The notes: generated by a model from the letters alone, not told the origin. A stretch of 64,000 bases of DNA from Acinetobacter sp. C26M (GCF_023702675.1 NZ_CP098478.1:1736001-1800000), one strand, 5' to 3'; counted from the stretch's first letter, positions 34,837-44,076 are shown. A program made the numbers and translations.

Positions 34837-35844
34837 ATGTCGATGGCGCAGCGTCTTCAGGATGCTTGGAATGAGCAAGCTTCGTGGTTGGTGGTGTTGC
34901 GCCCATTGTCATGGTTATACCGATTTGGTTTTTGTGTGAATAAAGCGCTTTATCAACATGGGATTAAACCTGTATATAAAGCGCCTGTAGCTGTTATGGT
35001 GATTGGAAATATTACCGTAGGCGGGAGTGGTAAAACGCCACTGCTGATTCAATTAGTCAAGTACTTACAACAACACAATGTACGAGTGGGTGTAATTAGC
35101 CGAGGTTATGGTGGTGAAGGTCCATTTCCACTTTTAGTAACTCAAATCACTGAGCCAGATACTGCTGGTGATGAGCCTTGTCTGATTGTTCAATCTACTC
35201 ATGTGCCAATGGCTGTGGGCCCTAATCGTCAAGCATCTATCGAGTTGTTGTTGGAAAATGAACAGCTAGATCTGATCATTAGCGATGATGGTTTGCAGCA
35301 TTGGGCTTTGGCGCGTCAGATTGAATGGATTGTGTTAGATCAAAATCGTGGTTTAGGCAATGAGAAACTATTACCAGAAGGTTATTTGCGCGAACCTAAG
35401 TCACGGTTAAGCGAAAGTACGGTTATTGAGCATACTAAAATTGCGCAAGCACAAAGAAATATGCATTTAGCGGTTGGTCAGCCTTATCTTTTAAATGCAA
35501 ATATAGATACAAATTGGTTTGATCACAGCCAATATTTCAATGCTGTTGTTGGAATTGGTTTCCCTCAGCGCTTTTATCAAACATTAGCATCTTTGGGTGT
35601 ACAGCAATATCAGGCGCATGAATTTCCAGACCATCATGATTATGAAATTGATGATTTAACATTTGAAAACCATGATGCCATTATTACTACGGAAAAAGAT
35701 GCCGTAAAGTTTAAAACCCTATTAAAGCAACATCCTGAATTCACTACCCCAATTTGGGTGGTACCCGTTGAGGCTGTTTTATCAGCTGATTGTTATGAGA
35801 TGTTGAAACAACAATTGCAGCACCTTGGTATTCAATTTTCTTAG
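34837..35844 (+). CDS. lpxK: Tetraacyldisaccharide 4'-kinase
   Basis: 335 residues. It phosphorylates the 4' position of the lipid A disaccharide at the inner membrane. The P-loop is NITVGGSGKTPL (near residue 60), with a membrane-binding hydrophobic N-terminus. Later family stretches are ISRGYGG, GDEPCLI and ISDDGLQHW, plus TTEKDAVKF near the C-terminus. ATG start, two bases after msbA. Confidence 0.95.
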   Translation: MSMAQRLQDAWNEQASWLVVLRPLSWLYRFGFCVNKALYQHGIKPVYKAPVAVMVIGNITVGGSGKTPLLIQLVKYLQQHNVRVGVISRGYGGEGPFPLLVTQITEPDTAGDEPCLIVQSTHVPMAVGPNRQASIELLLENEQLDLIISDDGLQHWALARQIEWIVLDQNRGLGNEKLLPEGYLREPKSRLSESTVIEHTKIAQAQRNMHLAVGQPYLLNANIDTNWFDHSQYFNAVVGIGFPQRFYQTLASLGVQQYQAHEFPDHHDYEIDDLTFENHDAIITTEKDAVKFKTLLKQHPEFTTPIWVVPVEAVLSADCYEMLKQQLQHLGIQFS

Positions 35845-35853
35845 AGAGCGACC

Positions 35854-36615
35854 ATGAAACATATTGTCATTCCAGCTCGTTTTGCGAGTTCTCGTTTACC
35901 TGCAAAACCATTACTCCTCATTCATGGTCGTCCAATGATTTTACGTGTGGTCGATCAAGCGAAGAAAGTTGCTGGTTTCGATGACCTTTGTGTTGCTACG
36001 GATGATGAGCGTATTGCAGAGGTTTGTCGTGCTGAAGGTGTTAATGTGGTTTTAACAAACCCAAATCATCCATCGGGTACAGACCGCCTAAGTGAAGTCG
36101 CTCGAATTAAAGGCTGGTCAGCAGACGATATTATCGTGAATGTCCAAGGAGATGAACCTTTACTTCCTGCACAACTTGTACAGCAGGTGAGTCAGCTCCT
36201 GACTGATCATCCGCAGTGTGCGATGTCTACCTTATGTGAACCCATTCATCAGCTTGAAGAGTTTCAACGCGATAGTATCGTTAAAGTGGTGATGAGTAAT
36301 CGTAATGAGGCATTGTATTTTAGTCGTGCAACCATTCCCTATGATCGTGATGGAGCTAAACAGGCTGAACAGCAACTACATAATCAAGCTTTTCGTCATT
36401 TAGGTTTATATGCCTATCGCGTCAAATTGTTACAAGAGTATGTTACTTGGGAACAGGGACAGCTTGAAAAATTGGAAAGCTTAGAGCAACTTCGCGTACT
36501 AGAAAATGGTCATCGTATAGCCATTGCTGTTGCCGAAGCAAACTTGCCACCTGGTGTTGATACGCAAGCGGATCTAGATCGATTAAATGCAATGTCTGTG
36601 AGTTTGTTTGAATAA
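35854..36615 (+). CDS. kdsB: CMP-KDO synthetase
   Basis: 253 residues. It activates KDO with CTP for the LPS/LOS inner core. The opening [18 protein letters not shown] is the family signature, followed by [18 protein letters not shown] and [12 protein letters not shown], and it ends with [11 protein letters not shown]. It has GAGAG before the ATG and almost abuts holB. Confidence 0.96.
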   Translation: MKHIVIPARFASSRLPAKPLLLIHGRPMILRVVDQAKKVAGFDDLCVATDDERIAEVCRAEGVNVVLTNPNHPSGTDRLSEVARIKGWSADDIIVNVQGDEPLLPAQLVQQVSQLLTDHPQCAMSTLCEPIHQLEEFQRDSIVKVVMSNRNEALYFSRATIPYDRDGAKQAEQQLHNQAFRHLGLYAYRVKLLQEYVTWEQGQLEKLESLEQLRVLENGHRIAIAVAEANLPPGVDTQADLDRLNAMSVSLFE

Positions 36616-36616
36616 G

Positions 36617-37603
36617 ATGATGGTCGATACTCAGTCAACAAAGATTTATCCATGGCATGCACAAACATGGGAATTATTAACCACCCGGTTTCCTGAGCTT
36701 GGGCATGGGCTTTTATTTTATGGGAAGAGAGGTTGTGCAAAGAAAGAGTTTGCAGAACGCTTTGTTGCTTGGGTATTGTGTTTGAATAAGCAAGCACAGC
36801 AAGCTTGTGGTGAATGTACCAGCTGTCAATGGTTGAAGTCCGATACACATCCAAACTATGTGCATATCACTACGGATGAAGATAATAAAAAACAGAATGC
36901 CAAAATTAAAATTGAAAAAATACGGGATCTACTTCCGTTTGTGCAGCAAACAGGGGAAGGCTGGCGCGTTGTCGTGATTGAACCCGCAGAAGCATTAAAC
37001 ACAGCATCTGCTAATGCCTTGCTAAAGACTTTGGAAGAGCCTGGTGAGAAGGTAGTATTGATTTTACTTGCGGACCACTATTTAAAACTTCCAGCAACAA
37101 TTCGAAGCCGATTACAACACTTCGCTTTAGACCGCTTGACAATCCAAGATGCACAAACATTTGTACAACAGCAAATTCCTGAGATTTCGACTCAGCAAAT
37201 ATCATTATTGCTAAACCTTGCCAATGATATGCCTTTGACTGCGATTGAAATTGAAAAGAGTGCTTGGCTACAAAAAAGGGGGTTATTCTTGAATGATTGG
37301 TTGAAGTTAGTTGCTGAAAAGAATATGCCTCTAAATTACTCAAATAAGTGGTCTAAGGAATTAAATTTTTCAGAATTTATCACGATGTTTGAATATCTTT
37401 TAGCTGATATCGTGAACTTAAAATTGAATCAATCGTTAAAAAATGATGATTTGGATTTTAAGCAGCTTTCTGAATTTTATAGTTTAGAGCAGCTTTTTAC
37501 ATTCTATTCAAACTTACAGCAGAAAAAGTTAATGATTGAGCAAAACGTACAAACTCAATTGGTTCTTGATGAATTATTTATTCAATTAATGAATGTTAAT
37601 TAA
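36617..37603 (+). CDS. holB: DNA polymerase III delta' subunit
   Basis: 328 residues from ATG 36617 (36620 is also possible; the TTG at 36608 is rejected). It is a clamp-loader subunit with an AAA+ fold. A zinc-binding cysteine cluster, CGECTSCQWLKSDTHPNY, follows a degenerate P-loop FYGKRGCAKKEF. It also has ANALLKTLEEPGE and RSRLQHF, which are typical of delta'. In Pseudomonas holB is followed directly by pilZ and tatD; here two small exported-protein genes and non-coding DNA intervene. Confidence 0.92.
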   Translation: MMVDTQSTKIYPWHAQTWELLTTRFPELGHGLLFYGKRGCAKKEFAERFVAWVLCLNKQAQQACGECTSCQWLKSDTHPNYVHITTDEDNKKQNAKIKIEKIRDLLPFVQQTGEGWRVVVIEPAEALNTASANALLKTLEEPGEKVVLILLADHYLKLPATIRSRLQHFALDRLTIQDAQTFVQQQIPEISTQQISLLLNLANDMPLTAIEIEKSAWLQKRGLFLNDWLKLVAEKNMPLNYSNKWSKELNFSEFITMFEYLLADIVNLKLNQSLKNDDLDFKQLSEFYSLEQLFTFYSNLQQKKLMIEQNVQTQLVLDELFIQLMNVN

Positions 37604-37785
37604 GTAAATATTAAAATATACTTAAATTATAATTTATATAAGTATGTTCTTTTTTAACCTAGGTATTTGTTTTATATATAATCATTTCTTTTGTATATAA
37701 ATTGTTCGCATCTATTTAATCTTGATTAAAAGTATATAAAATGTGAGTTACTTCACAATAATATTAAAAAATAAGGATTATAGAG
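37604..37785. other. AT-rich spacer after holB
   Basis: 182 very AT-rich bases with no coding frame. It probably holds the promoter of the small secreted protein gene; no convincing -35/-10 pair was picked. Confidence 0.35.
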
Positions 37786-38091
37786 ATGAAAATAATATTT
37801 ATCGCGATTGCTTTATCATTTATGGTGATTCCAAGCATTGCAATGGCCGAACCAAAATTTGTATCCAATATTAATGGCTCCTCGTTTGCGATTAAAGCCT
37901 CCAATATTGGTTCTCAGGCATATGAATGTGTTTATAGCTATTCTTTTAATCATGCTCAAGGCTCAGTACCAAATCAGTTCAGTGGTAAGTTTTATATTGA
38001 GGCTGGGGTCAGTAATATTTCAGTGATTTCAAAGGATACAGATCGAATGATTAGCACATTAGATTTTGATTATAAATGTACTGAGAAATAG
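37786..38091 (+). CDS. Small secreted protein of unknown function
   Basis: 101 residues. A signal peptide is clear: MKIIF, a hydrophobic core and a cut near IAMA-EPK (residue 21). The mature part of about 80 residues has two cysteines (YECVYSY and DYKCTEK) that could form a disulfide, and looks beta-rich. AAGGAT and an AGAG stretch precede the ATG. A strong terminator follows, so it is its own unit. No family recognised. Confidence 0.75.
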   Translation: MKIIFIAIALSFMVIPSIAMAEPKFVSNINGSSFAIKASNIGSQAYECVYSYSFNHAQGSVPNQFSGKFYIEAGVSNISVISKDTDRMISTLDFDYKCTEK

Positions 38092-38112
38092 AAAATTTGA
38101 CTATCGACAAAC

Positions 38113-38139
38113 AAGCCGCCCACAAGGGCGGCTTTTTTT
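38113..38139 (+). terminator. Rho-independent terminator of the small secreted protein gene
   Basis: GCCGCCC (38115-38121), loop ACAA, GGGCGGC (38126-38132), then seven T. Confidence 0.92.
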
Positions 38140-38239
38140 GGGAAAATTTTTCTTGGCAAGGATGTTAAAAATTCACATCTATAAATAAATATGTTATTTT
38201 TTCACATAGATTTTACTACCTTGCTTAGGGAATTTTGAT

Positions 38240-38749
38240 ATGCAAATAAAAACACTTTTAGTCGCTTTAAGCTTTCTTTCATTGAGTGGTTGTCAGACAT
38301 TAGATTCGGCTATGTCTGCAACGGATGGGATACTGAATAAAACTGGAGATATATTGAGTGGTGACTTTCGCGGTTTAGGACCAGCAAAGAAGGCAACTTT
38401 ATCTGAAATATGGAAAGATTGGCAGCAAAATGAGATTACCGCAAAAAGAAAGTGGGATTCACAGCGTCTTGAAGTTCCTGGAATCATTACACGTATTACT
38501 AAAACAGGTGAAATTATTTCTCAAAACCAGATTGCGATTATTTTTAAGGATCCAACTAATGGAAAGTGTAAAGGGCAAGGGTTAACCCGAGATGATTTAA
38601 AAGTAAATACAGACAAAATTAGCAATTTAAAAGTCGGTGATCGAATAGTAGTTACTGGTGTATTAGGCACAACAGAATCAAAATGGGCGACCCAAGGCGA
38701 ATGCTGGTTCTCATTTGATAAAGCTGAAATTGTTAAAGCAACAAAGTAA
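38240..38749 (+). CDS. Lipoprotein with an OB-fold-like domain
   Basis: 169 residues. The lipobox LSGC puts the lipidated Cys at residue 18. The mature domain (about 55-165) contains WQQNEITAKRKWDSQRLEV and GDRIVVTGVL, the pattern of periplasmic tRNA_anti-like OB-fold proteins; two later cysteines (GKCKG, GECWF) could pair. The role is unknown. It lies between holB and pilZ, separated from both by non-coding DNA. Confidence 0.78.
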   Translation: MQIKTLLVALSFLSLSGCQTLDSAMSATDGILNKTGDILSGDFRGLGPAKKATLSEIWKDWQQNEITAKRKWDSQRLEVPGIITRITKTGEIISQNQIAIIFKDPTNGKCKGQGLTRDDLKVNTDKISNLKVGDRIVVTGVLGTTESKWATQGECWFSFDKAEIVKATK

Positions 38750-39319
38750 TAATCAATATCATGAGATATAGTGAGCCTGCCTTGCTATATCTCATTCAAA
38801 TGTCTCTCTTGCGGCTACAATAGGTTATTTTCGACATCTGTAACCGGCTCTACAAATGCTGTAACTTCATCGAATTTTTTACAATCATCAAAAAACGAGT
38901 AACAGCATTACTCTCATACAATCAATTTAGCATTTAGCTGAGGATAGCGTTTCTATCAGATAAATTCTGAAGTTGAGTTATCCTTTTATTTCTAAACAGC
39001 ACTTTATACATCCTTGAACGCCATCTATTGGATCATTGATGTTGAGTTGTCATATAGGTTTCAAGAATTATTTTTAGAATATATGACTTGTATGGATAAA
39101 AAGTCGATTGGCTGTTTTATAAGGCTTTTGTTAAAACATTATTTGTTGTTTGTTAGAATGTTTTCTATAATCAAGCGATAAATCATATTTAGATCTTTAT
39201 TTGAACGGTAGCCAAAGAGAATTCTGTGAAAATCATCAATAGAAATGATATTTTTTAGATTTATCAATGGTGTAGGGTTTTTGGTGCTTTAATTTATTAA
39301 ATTTTAACAGGGGAATGTT
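38750..39319. other. Non-coding stretch before pilZ
   Basis: 570 bases without a supported gene. AATGCTGT...ACAGCATT arms lie near 38856-38911. A 23-codon open stretch on the minus strand near 39000-39050 has no start codon. The right end holds a promoter for pilZ. I see no transposase remnant or target-site duplication. Confidence 0.45.
39142..39170 (+). promoter_or_regulatory. Sigma-70 type promoter upstream of pilZ
   Basis: TTGTTG (39142-39147), a 17-bp spacer and TATAAT (39165-39170). Transcription would start near 39177, about 140 bases before the pilZ ATG. Confidence 0.65.
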
Positions 39320-39664
39320 ATGCAACCACAAATGATGGGCGGAATTATACAGGTTAATATTCCTGATAAAACAACATTACAATCAAGCTATATGCCGTTT
39401 GTTGTTGGTGGCGGTCTGTTTGTACCGACTAAACAAGCGGTGAAAATTGGTCAAGAAGTATTTGTGTTGGCAACCCTACCTGAGCAATCACAAAAGATTC
39501 CGTTGACAGGTAAAGTGATCTGGATTTCACATAAACAAACACATTTTAAGCCACAAGGATTTGCGATCCAGTTGGCGGGTGAAAAAGGCGTCTATTATAA
39601 AAATGAAGCTGAAAAGTTATTAGCGGGTATGAAAGGTTTGGATCGTCCAAGCTATACCATGTAG
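39320..39664 (+). CDS. pilZ: PilZ-domain type IV pilus protein
   Basis: 114 residues. The PilZ fold is suggested by MPFVVGGGLFVPT, LPLTG-type KIPLTGKVIWIS and GFAIQLAGEKG. The c-di-GMP binding RxxxR motif is missing, as in the original PilZ, which works with PilB and FimX in pilus assembly rather than as a receptor. AGGGGA lies before the ATG. It is followed by the TatD-family gene, as in Pseudomonas. Confidence 0.9.
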   Translation: MQPQMMGGIIQVNIPDKTTLQSSYMPFVVGGGLFVPTKQAVKIGQEVFVLATLPEQSQKIPLTGKVIWISHKQTHFKPQGFAIQLAGEKGVYYKNEAEKLLAGMKGLDRPSYTM

Positions 39665-39688
39665 TTGTAAAGAAAATAGGAAGAAAGA

Positions 39689-40462
39689 GTGTTTGTTGAT
39701 ACGCATTGCCATTTAACCATGTTAGATCTAAGTCCTTATCAAGGGGATTTGGATCAAGCACTTGAACAAGCTCGACTTGCTGGTGTATCTAAATTCATGG
39801 GGATTTCAGTTGATCTGGAAGATCATGTTAAATTGGCAGAAATTGCAACCCGACATGATGATGTCGGTTATTCGGTGGGTGTACATCCTTGTGAAGATGA
39901 GCACATCATGGCACGTGCTACAACGGATTATCTCGTCAACCTTGCTCAGTCAGACAAAGTGTGGGCTTTGGGTGAAACAGGCTTAGATTATTATCACAGT
40001 ACTGATTTTGTTGCTGAACAAAAACGTTGCTTTGCACGTCATATTGAAGCATCGAAAATCGTTAAAAAGCCTGTAGTGGTTCATACGCGAGCTGCAAAGC
40101 ACGATACTGTAGATATCATTCGTGCAGAGCAATCTACACATGGCATTCTGCATTGTTTTACAGAAGACTGGGAAACTGCAAAGGCTGTGCTAGATTGCGG
40201 TTATTATATTTCTTTCTCAGGTATTGTCTCTTTCAAAAATGCGCAGGACTTGCGTGATGTGGCCAAACAGGTGCCGCTTGATCGCTTGCTCATCGAAACG
40301 GATAGTCCTTATTTAGCGCCAGTACCGTATCGTGGTAAAACCAATGAACCGAAATATGTTCCTTTTGTAGCAAAAGCGCTAAGTGATGTATATGATAAAT
40401 CGGTTGAAGAGATTGGCATGATTACAACGCAAAATTTTGAGAATCTCTTAAATTTGAAATAA
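39689..40462 (+). CDS. TatD-family metal-dependent hydrolase
   Basis: 257 residues, TIM-barrel amidohydrolase fold. Metal motifs are VDTHCHL at the N-terminus, GETGLDYY with the catalytic Glu, VHTRAA and ETDSPYLAP near the C-terminus. YcfH/TatD-type enzymes are DNases or phosphoesterases. The start is GTG with AGGAAG upstream. It follows pilZ by 24 bases, consistent with one transcript. Confidence 0.92.
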   Translation: MFVDTHCHLTMLDLSPYQGDLDQALEQARLAGVSKFMGISVDLEDHVKLAEIATRHDDVGYSVGVHPCEDEHIMARATTDYLVNLAQSDKVWALGETGLDYYHSTDFVAEQKRCFARHIEASKIVKKPVVVHTRAAKHDTVDIIRAEQSTHGILHCFTEDWETAKAVLDCGYYISFSGIVSFKNAQDLRDVAKQVPLDRLLIETDSPYLAPVPYRGKTNEPKYVPFVAKALSDVYDKSVEEIGMITTQNFENLLNLK

Positions 40463-40496
40463 ACGGTTTAGTTGTACTAGGAAAGAGAGTTATTAC

Positions 40497-41111
40497 GTGA
40501 AAATGGATCGTCAAGCTCAGTTCAGAGCACGAGAAGTATTAATTTTTCAAATCGCGGAGCAACTCCTATTAGAAAATGGTGAAGCGGGCATGACGCTAGA
40601 TGCCCTCGCAGCAGAGCTGGATCTAGCAAAAGGTACTTTATATAAGCATTTTCAAAGTAAAGATGAATTATATATGCTGCTTATTATCCGTAATGAGCGC
40701 ATGTTGCTTGAAATGATTCAGGATACCGAAAAGGCTTTTCCAGAGCATTTGGCTTTCTTTATGCTGCATCATTTACATCATCCTGAGCGCACAGCGTTGT
40801 TTCACCAAATTGAGGAACGTCTTTCAACCACTGGGCAGGGTATTCAATTACTATTCAGTGAGCTGTATAAAGTACGAAGACAGCGTTTGCGTATCATTAT
40901 TCGTATGACAGAAAGCTATTTATTGGGTATCAATAGTACGATGACAACACGCGACTATCTTGCGTCGATTTGGTCGTTGACTTATGGTGCGGCAGTTATT
41001 TTAAATTCGAGTTTCTATCAGCGTTATTTGGGTTCACGAGATACATTACGTGTTGCCTATATAGAGCAAGCTTTAGCATTACCGAAGCTGCTTGAACATG
41101 CTATTCCATAG
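40497..41111 (+). CDS. TetR-family transcriptional regulator
   Basis: 204 residues. The N-terminal helix-turn-helix is GMTLDALAAELDLAKGTLYKHFQSKDEL (about 30-60). The C-terminal ligand domain is not diagnostic. The start is GTG 40497 with GGAAAGAGAG seven bases upstream; ATG 40503 is possible. It sits between the TatD gene and the gspHIJK cluster, with only 11 bases to gspH, so it may be cotranscribed and may regulate that cluster (inference). Confidence 0.88.
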   Translation: MKMDRQAQFRAREVLIFQIAEQLLLENGEAGMTLDALAAELDLAKGTLYKHFQSKDELYMLLIIRNERMLLEMIQDTEKAFPEHLAFFMLHHLHHPERTALFHQIEERLSTTGQGIQLLFSELYKVRRQRLRIIIRMTESYLLGINSTMTTRDYLASIWSLTYGAAVILNSSFYQRYLGSRDTLRVAYIEQALALPKLLEHAIP

Positions 41112-41122
41112 TTGAGAATAGA

Positions 41123-41671
41123 ATGAAATCACCACAGAGATTACAAACAGGTTTTACGCTTATTGAGATCATGGTGGTGATTGTTATTATGACCATCATG
41201 GCATCATTGGTGGTCTTGAATATTGGTGGCGTTGATCAACGCCGAGCAATGCAAGCCAGGGAAATGTTTATTCTTGATCTAAAAAAGATTAATAAAGAAG
41301 CAACTGATCAGGCCAAGGTTTTTGCTTTAAATACTCAAAATGCAACTGATGTTGCACCATTTAGTTATAACTTGTTTGAATATCACGATCAAAGTCGAGA
41401 GCAGATTCAACAAGCAGATCGAACTTGGCAAGTATATAAAGAATTTAAAACCCGTCAATTACCAGATCGTGTGTCTCTAAGCATTCAAAGCTTGGATACA
41501 GCAAATTATAGCAAAGCTAAAAATGAAGACCTATTAGGTGGTAAGGCACCACAATTGATTTGGTTTGGCAATGGTGAAGTGAAACCTGTTCGGATTCAGT
41601 TCTATTATGAGCAACAACCAATTGGTCATGAGTTGGAGCTAGATCACTTGGGTAAAATAAATGAAAATTAA
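41123..41671 (+). CDS. gspH: Type II secretion minor pseudopilin GspH
   Basis: 182 residues. The prepilin signature is G-FTLIE, cut after Gly10, followed by a hydrophobic helix (IMVVIVIMTIMASLVV). The globular part contains an IWFGNGEV stretch. It joins the tip or body of the type II pseudopilus after PilD/GspO processing. It overlaps the next gene by 11 bases. Confidence 0.85.
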   Translation: MKSPQRLQTGFTLIEIMVVIVIMTIMASLVVLNIGGVDQRRAMQAREMFILDLKKINKEATDQAKVFALNTQNATDVAPFSYNLFEYHDQSREQIQQADRTWQVYKEFKTRQLPDRVSLSIQSLDTANYSKAKNEDLLGGKAPQLIWFGNGEVKPVRIQFYYEQQPIGHELELDHLGKINEN

Positions 41672-42245
41672 AAACTCAGATAAGTGCTCTTCGTCTTCTT
41701 GCGAAGCTAGGCTTCTCAGGGTGAACCGTTGTTTCACTAATCATGCAACTCGAAGCATAGCTTCTCGCCTTGCGACACGATCGAGCTATGCTCGATTTAA
41801 TCGTGTTTACTTTGAGCATAGCTCTTCGTCTTGCGCTCAGGTGAACCGTTGTTTCACTAATCCTCGCTCAGGATTTACCTTACTCGAAGTGATGGTCGCC
41901 CTCGCAATTTTTGCGGTTGCTGCAATCGCGTTGACCAAAGTCGCAATGCAGTACACACAGTCAACTTCGAATGCGATCTTACGGACTAAAGCACAATTTG
42001 TAGGAATGAATGAAGTTGCGTTGATGGAAATTAATCAGGAATGGTTAGAAGGAACGCAGTCAAAGCAAGTGACTTCTCAGGGCGAAACCTGGCAGATTGA
42101 TAAAAAAGCCCAATCTACTATTAGCCCGAAAATCCAACGTATCGAGCTGCAAGTCAGCTTATTTAATAATGAACAAGGTAAGGTCGAGGCGGGTGTTACC
42201 AATCTTGTGTTCTTTAACTATCCTGCAAAAGCTAGAACGCAATGA
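41661..42245 (+). CDS. gspI: Type II secretion minor pseudopilin GspI with expanded leader
   Basis: 194 residues from ATG 41661. The prepilin cut G-FTLLEVMVALAIFAVAA is at residues 71/72, so the leader is about 71 residues instead of the usual 6-15. Residues 9-70 are coded by an array of hairpins and direct repeats, with the peptide VNRCFTN twice, exactly 40 codons apart. All of it stays in frame. A GTG at 41841 (second VNRCFTN) would give an 11-residue leader and could be the effective start. The mature protein is a normal GspI, part of the GspI-J-K tip complex. The overlaps with gspH and gspJ fit an operon. Confidence 0.85.
   Translation: MKIKNSDKCSSSSCEARLLRVNRCFTNHATRSIASRLATRSSYARFNRVYFEHSSSSCAQVNRCFTNPRSGFTLLEVMVALAIFAVAAIALTKVAMQYTQSTSNAILRTKAQFVGMNEVALMEINQEWLEGTQSKQVTSQGETWQIDKKAQSTISPKIQRIELQVSLFNNEQGKVEAGVTNLVFFNYPAKARTQ
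41686..41862. repeat. Hairpin/direct-repeat array inside gspI
   Basis: Direct repeats: 12 bases at 41686-41697 and 41821-41832, and 22 bases (starting GTGAACCGTT) at 41721-41742 and 41841-41862. Hairpins: GAAGC-TAG-GCTTC (41703-41715), GAAGC-ATA-GCTTC (41752-41764), CGAGC-TAT-GCTCG inside ACACGAT/ATCGTGT (41775-41806), and GAGC-ATA-GCTC (41814-41824). It lies wholly within the leader-coding part of gspI. Confidence 0.85.
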
Positions 42246-42976
42246 AATATAATTCTAAGCACAGGTCTTCTTCACCTCATTCAGGCTTTACCCTGGTGGA
42301 ATTGTTGGTTGCAATTGCAATCTTTGCTGTGCTTTCCATGTTGGGGTGGAAAGTTTTTGATTATTTGTTAAAGGTAAAAGATCGTAATGCCGAGCATGAA
42401 ATGCATCTATTTGCCCTGCAGGATGCATATCAACAAGTATTGAGAGATAGTTTGCAGATTATACCTTTGACAGCAAATGATGGAAGACAGTTACAAGCAG
42501 CTGTTGTATTGAATGATCAAAGCTTCGTATTTAGTAAGGCAGGTGTTTCCGACCCATTGAAGCAGGGTTTATCTCCTTATGAGCGTATTGAATATCGCTA
42601 TGATTCTACACAGAAAAAAGTGTATCGATTGAAATACTCAAATCTTAATATCCCGAATCGTGTGCAACCTGTCTCAAGTACGCTATTGGAAAATGTAGAT
42701 CAGTTTAAAGTGATGGTTTTGAACCCACAAGAATTGACGCAATGGCCAGAAAATAATGATCCAAGCAATATTGCTGAGCTAAAAAAATTACCGCTAGGCA
42801 TAAAGATACAGTTAACTGTTGCGGGTACGGATTATGAATGGATCTATAGTTTGCTAAATACACAGGTATATTTGCAGTCTATAGGAAATTCAAATGGCGC
42901 AGGTGGGGGCACAAATCCACCTAATAATAAGGATGGATCTAATTCACAAGATCGTACTGAATCTTCACCACAATGA
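42242..42976 (+). CDS. gspJ: Type II secretion minor pseudopilin GspJ
   Basis: 244 residues. Prepilin motif SG-FTLVELLVAIAIFAVLSM with a 15-residue leader. The globular domain includes PLKQGLSPYERIEYRYD and LLENVDQFKVMVLN, as in GspJ. The C-terminal 30 residues are a Gly/Asn/Ser/Pro-rich tail (GNSNGAGGGTNPPNNKDG), probably disordered. The start overlaps the gspI stop by four bases. Confidence 0.9.
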   Translation: MKYNSKHRSSSPHSGFTLVELLVAIAIFAVLSMLGWKVFDYLLKVKDRNAEHEMHLFALQDAYQQVLRDSLQIIPLTANDGRQLQAAVVLNDQSFVFSKAGVSDPLKQGLSPYERIEYRYDSTQKKVYRLKYSNLNIPNRVQPVSSTLLENVDQFKVMVLNPQELTQWPENNDPSNIAELKKLPLGIKIQLTVAGTDYEWIYSLLNTQVYLQSIGNSNGAGGGTNPPNNKDGSNSQDRTESSPQ

Positions 42977-43968
42977 GCAAGAGGCGATATCCAGTGATTA
43001 AAAAAGCTCAACGTTATGGAGTTGCTCAGCGTGGCATTGCATTATTAACTATTCTGGTCATGGTTGCTTTAGCAACGATTCTTGCTGCGACCATTGCTAA
43101 ACGACAGACCAATACCTCTGAAAATACTGGGTATTTGATGCGCCAAGATCAATCTTTACTGTATGCAAAAAGTGCGGAAGCTTTCTTTTCTGAGTTGCTT
43201 ATTCAAGACAGCGATAATGGCGGTACGATTGATCATTTACAGGAAAACTGGGCAAAACCGATGCCACCGTTCCCAGTTGAGGATGGTTCTGTTTCTGGGC
43301 GTTTATTGGATGAATCAGGGAAGTTTAATCTTAATAATTTGGTTAAAGCAGATGGTAGTCAAGTGGATGATTCGGCTCGGCGTTGGTTTGAAAAATTGTT
43401 GCAACGAGTTGGGTTGCCCGCAGAATTGAGTCAGGCAGTGATTGACTGGCAAGATGTGAATGATGAAACAACAGGGGCAATGGGCGCTGAGAGTAATTAT
43501 TACCAAGGTTTGGATCCTGCATATTTAGCACCGAATACTAAGTTTCACAGTGTTGAGGAGTTGAAATTGGTAAAAGGGTTTGAAGGTAAAAATTACGATT
43601 TAATTAAGCCTTATGTCACAGCGTTGCCTGAACAGACCAAAGTAAATATGAACACAGCACCCGCATTATTGCTTGCCAGTATTGATCCGAAAGTTGATGT
43701 TAAGGCTGTGGAGCAGGAGTTGAAAACCAAACAAGCCAATTTGACTTATTTCAATAATGTCGATGATTTATGGAAATTAAGTGCCTTTTCTGGAATAGAA
43801 GAACAAAGCAAAACGGATGCTGCAACTTTTCTTGACAGTAAATCTAATTATTTCACTGCTCAAATTGAAGTTGTTTTAAGCGAACGAAAACGGCAGTTTA
43901 CGAGCTCTTTAGCCCGAAAAGATAAGCAAGTATTTGTTTATTCTAGGAGTCTTTCGCCATTTGAGTGA
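42973..43968 (+). CDS. gspK: Type II secretion pseudopilin GspK
   Basis: 331 residues. The N-terminal helix after the leader is RGIALLTILVMVALATILAATIA, with Gly-Ile at the cut instead of Gly-Phe, as usual for GspK. The large periplasmic domain has DESGKFNLNNLV, AVIDWQDVNDE and KVNMNTAPALLLASI, and caps the pseudopilus tip. The start overlaps the gspJ stop by four bases. The gene ends the cluster; core gsp genes must be elsewhere. Confidence 0.92.
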   Translation: MSKRRYPVIKKAQRYGVAQRGIALLTILVMVALATILAATIAKRQTNTSENTGYLMRQDQSLLYAKSAEAFFSELLIQDSDNGGTIDHLQENWAKPMPPFPVEDGSVSGRLLDESGKFNLNNLVKADGSQVDDSARRWFEKLLQRVGLPAELSQAVIDWQDVNDETTGAMGAESNYYQGLDPAYLAPNTKFHSVEELKLVKGFEGKNYDLIKPYVTALPEQTKVNMNTAPALLLASIDPKVDVKAVEQELKTKQANLTYFNNVDDLWKLSAFSGIEEQSKTDAATFLDSKSNYFTAQIEVVLSERKRQFTSSLARKDKQVFVYSRSLSPFE

Positions 43969-44076
43969 TATTCTTTATTGAGTTATCAAATGGTGACAAG
44001 ATTTAAAATCAATCCCAATGCTTGTTTTTTTGCTTTATAATAAAATTCGTTTGCAGATAAAAGATTAGCTTGGTGC

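Noticed and set aside
38990..39060. Short open stretch on the minus strand between the lipoprotein gene and pilZ
   Set aside because: Only 23 codons without a start and with stops on both sides; not enough to call a gene or a transposase remnant.
41721..41862. GTTTCAC sequences in the gspI repeat as parS half-sites
   Set aside because: The full palindrome GTTTCACGTGAAAC is absent; they are just copies of the local repeat.
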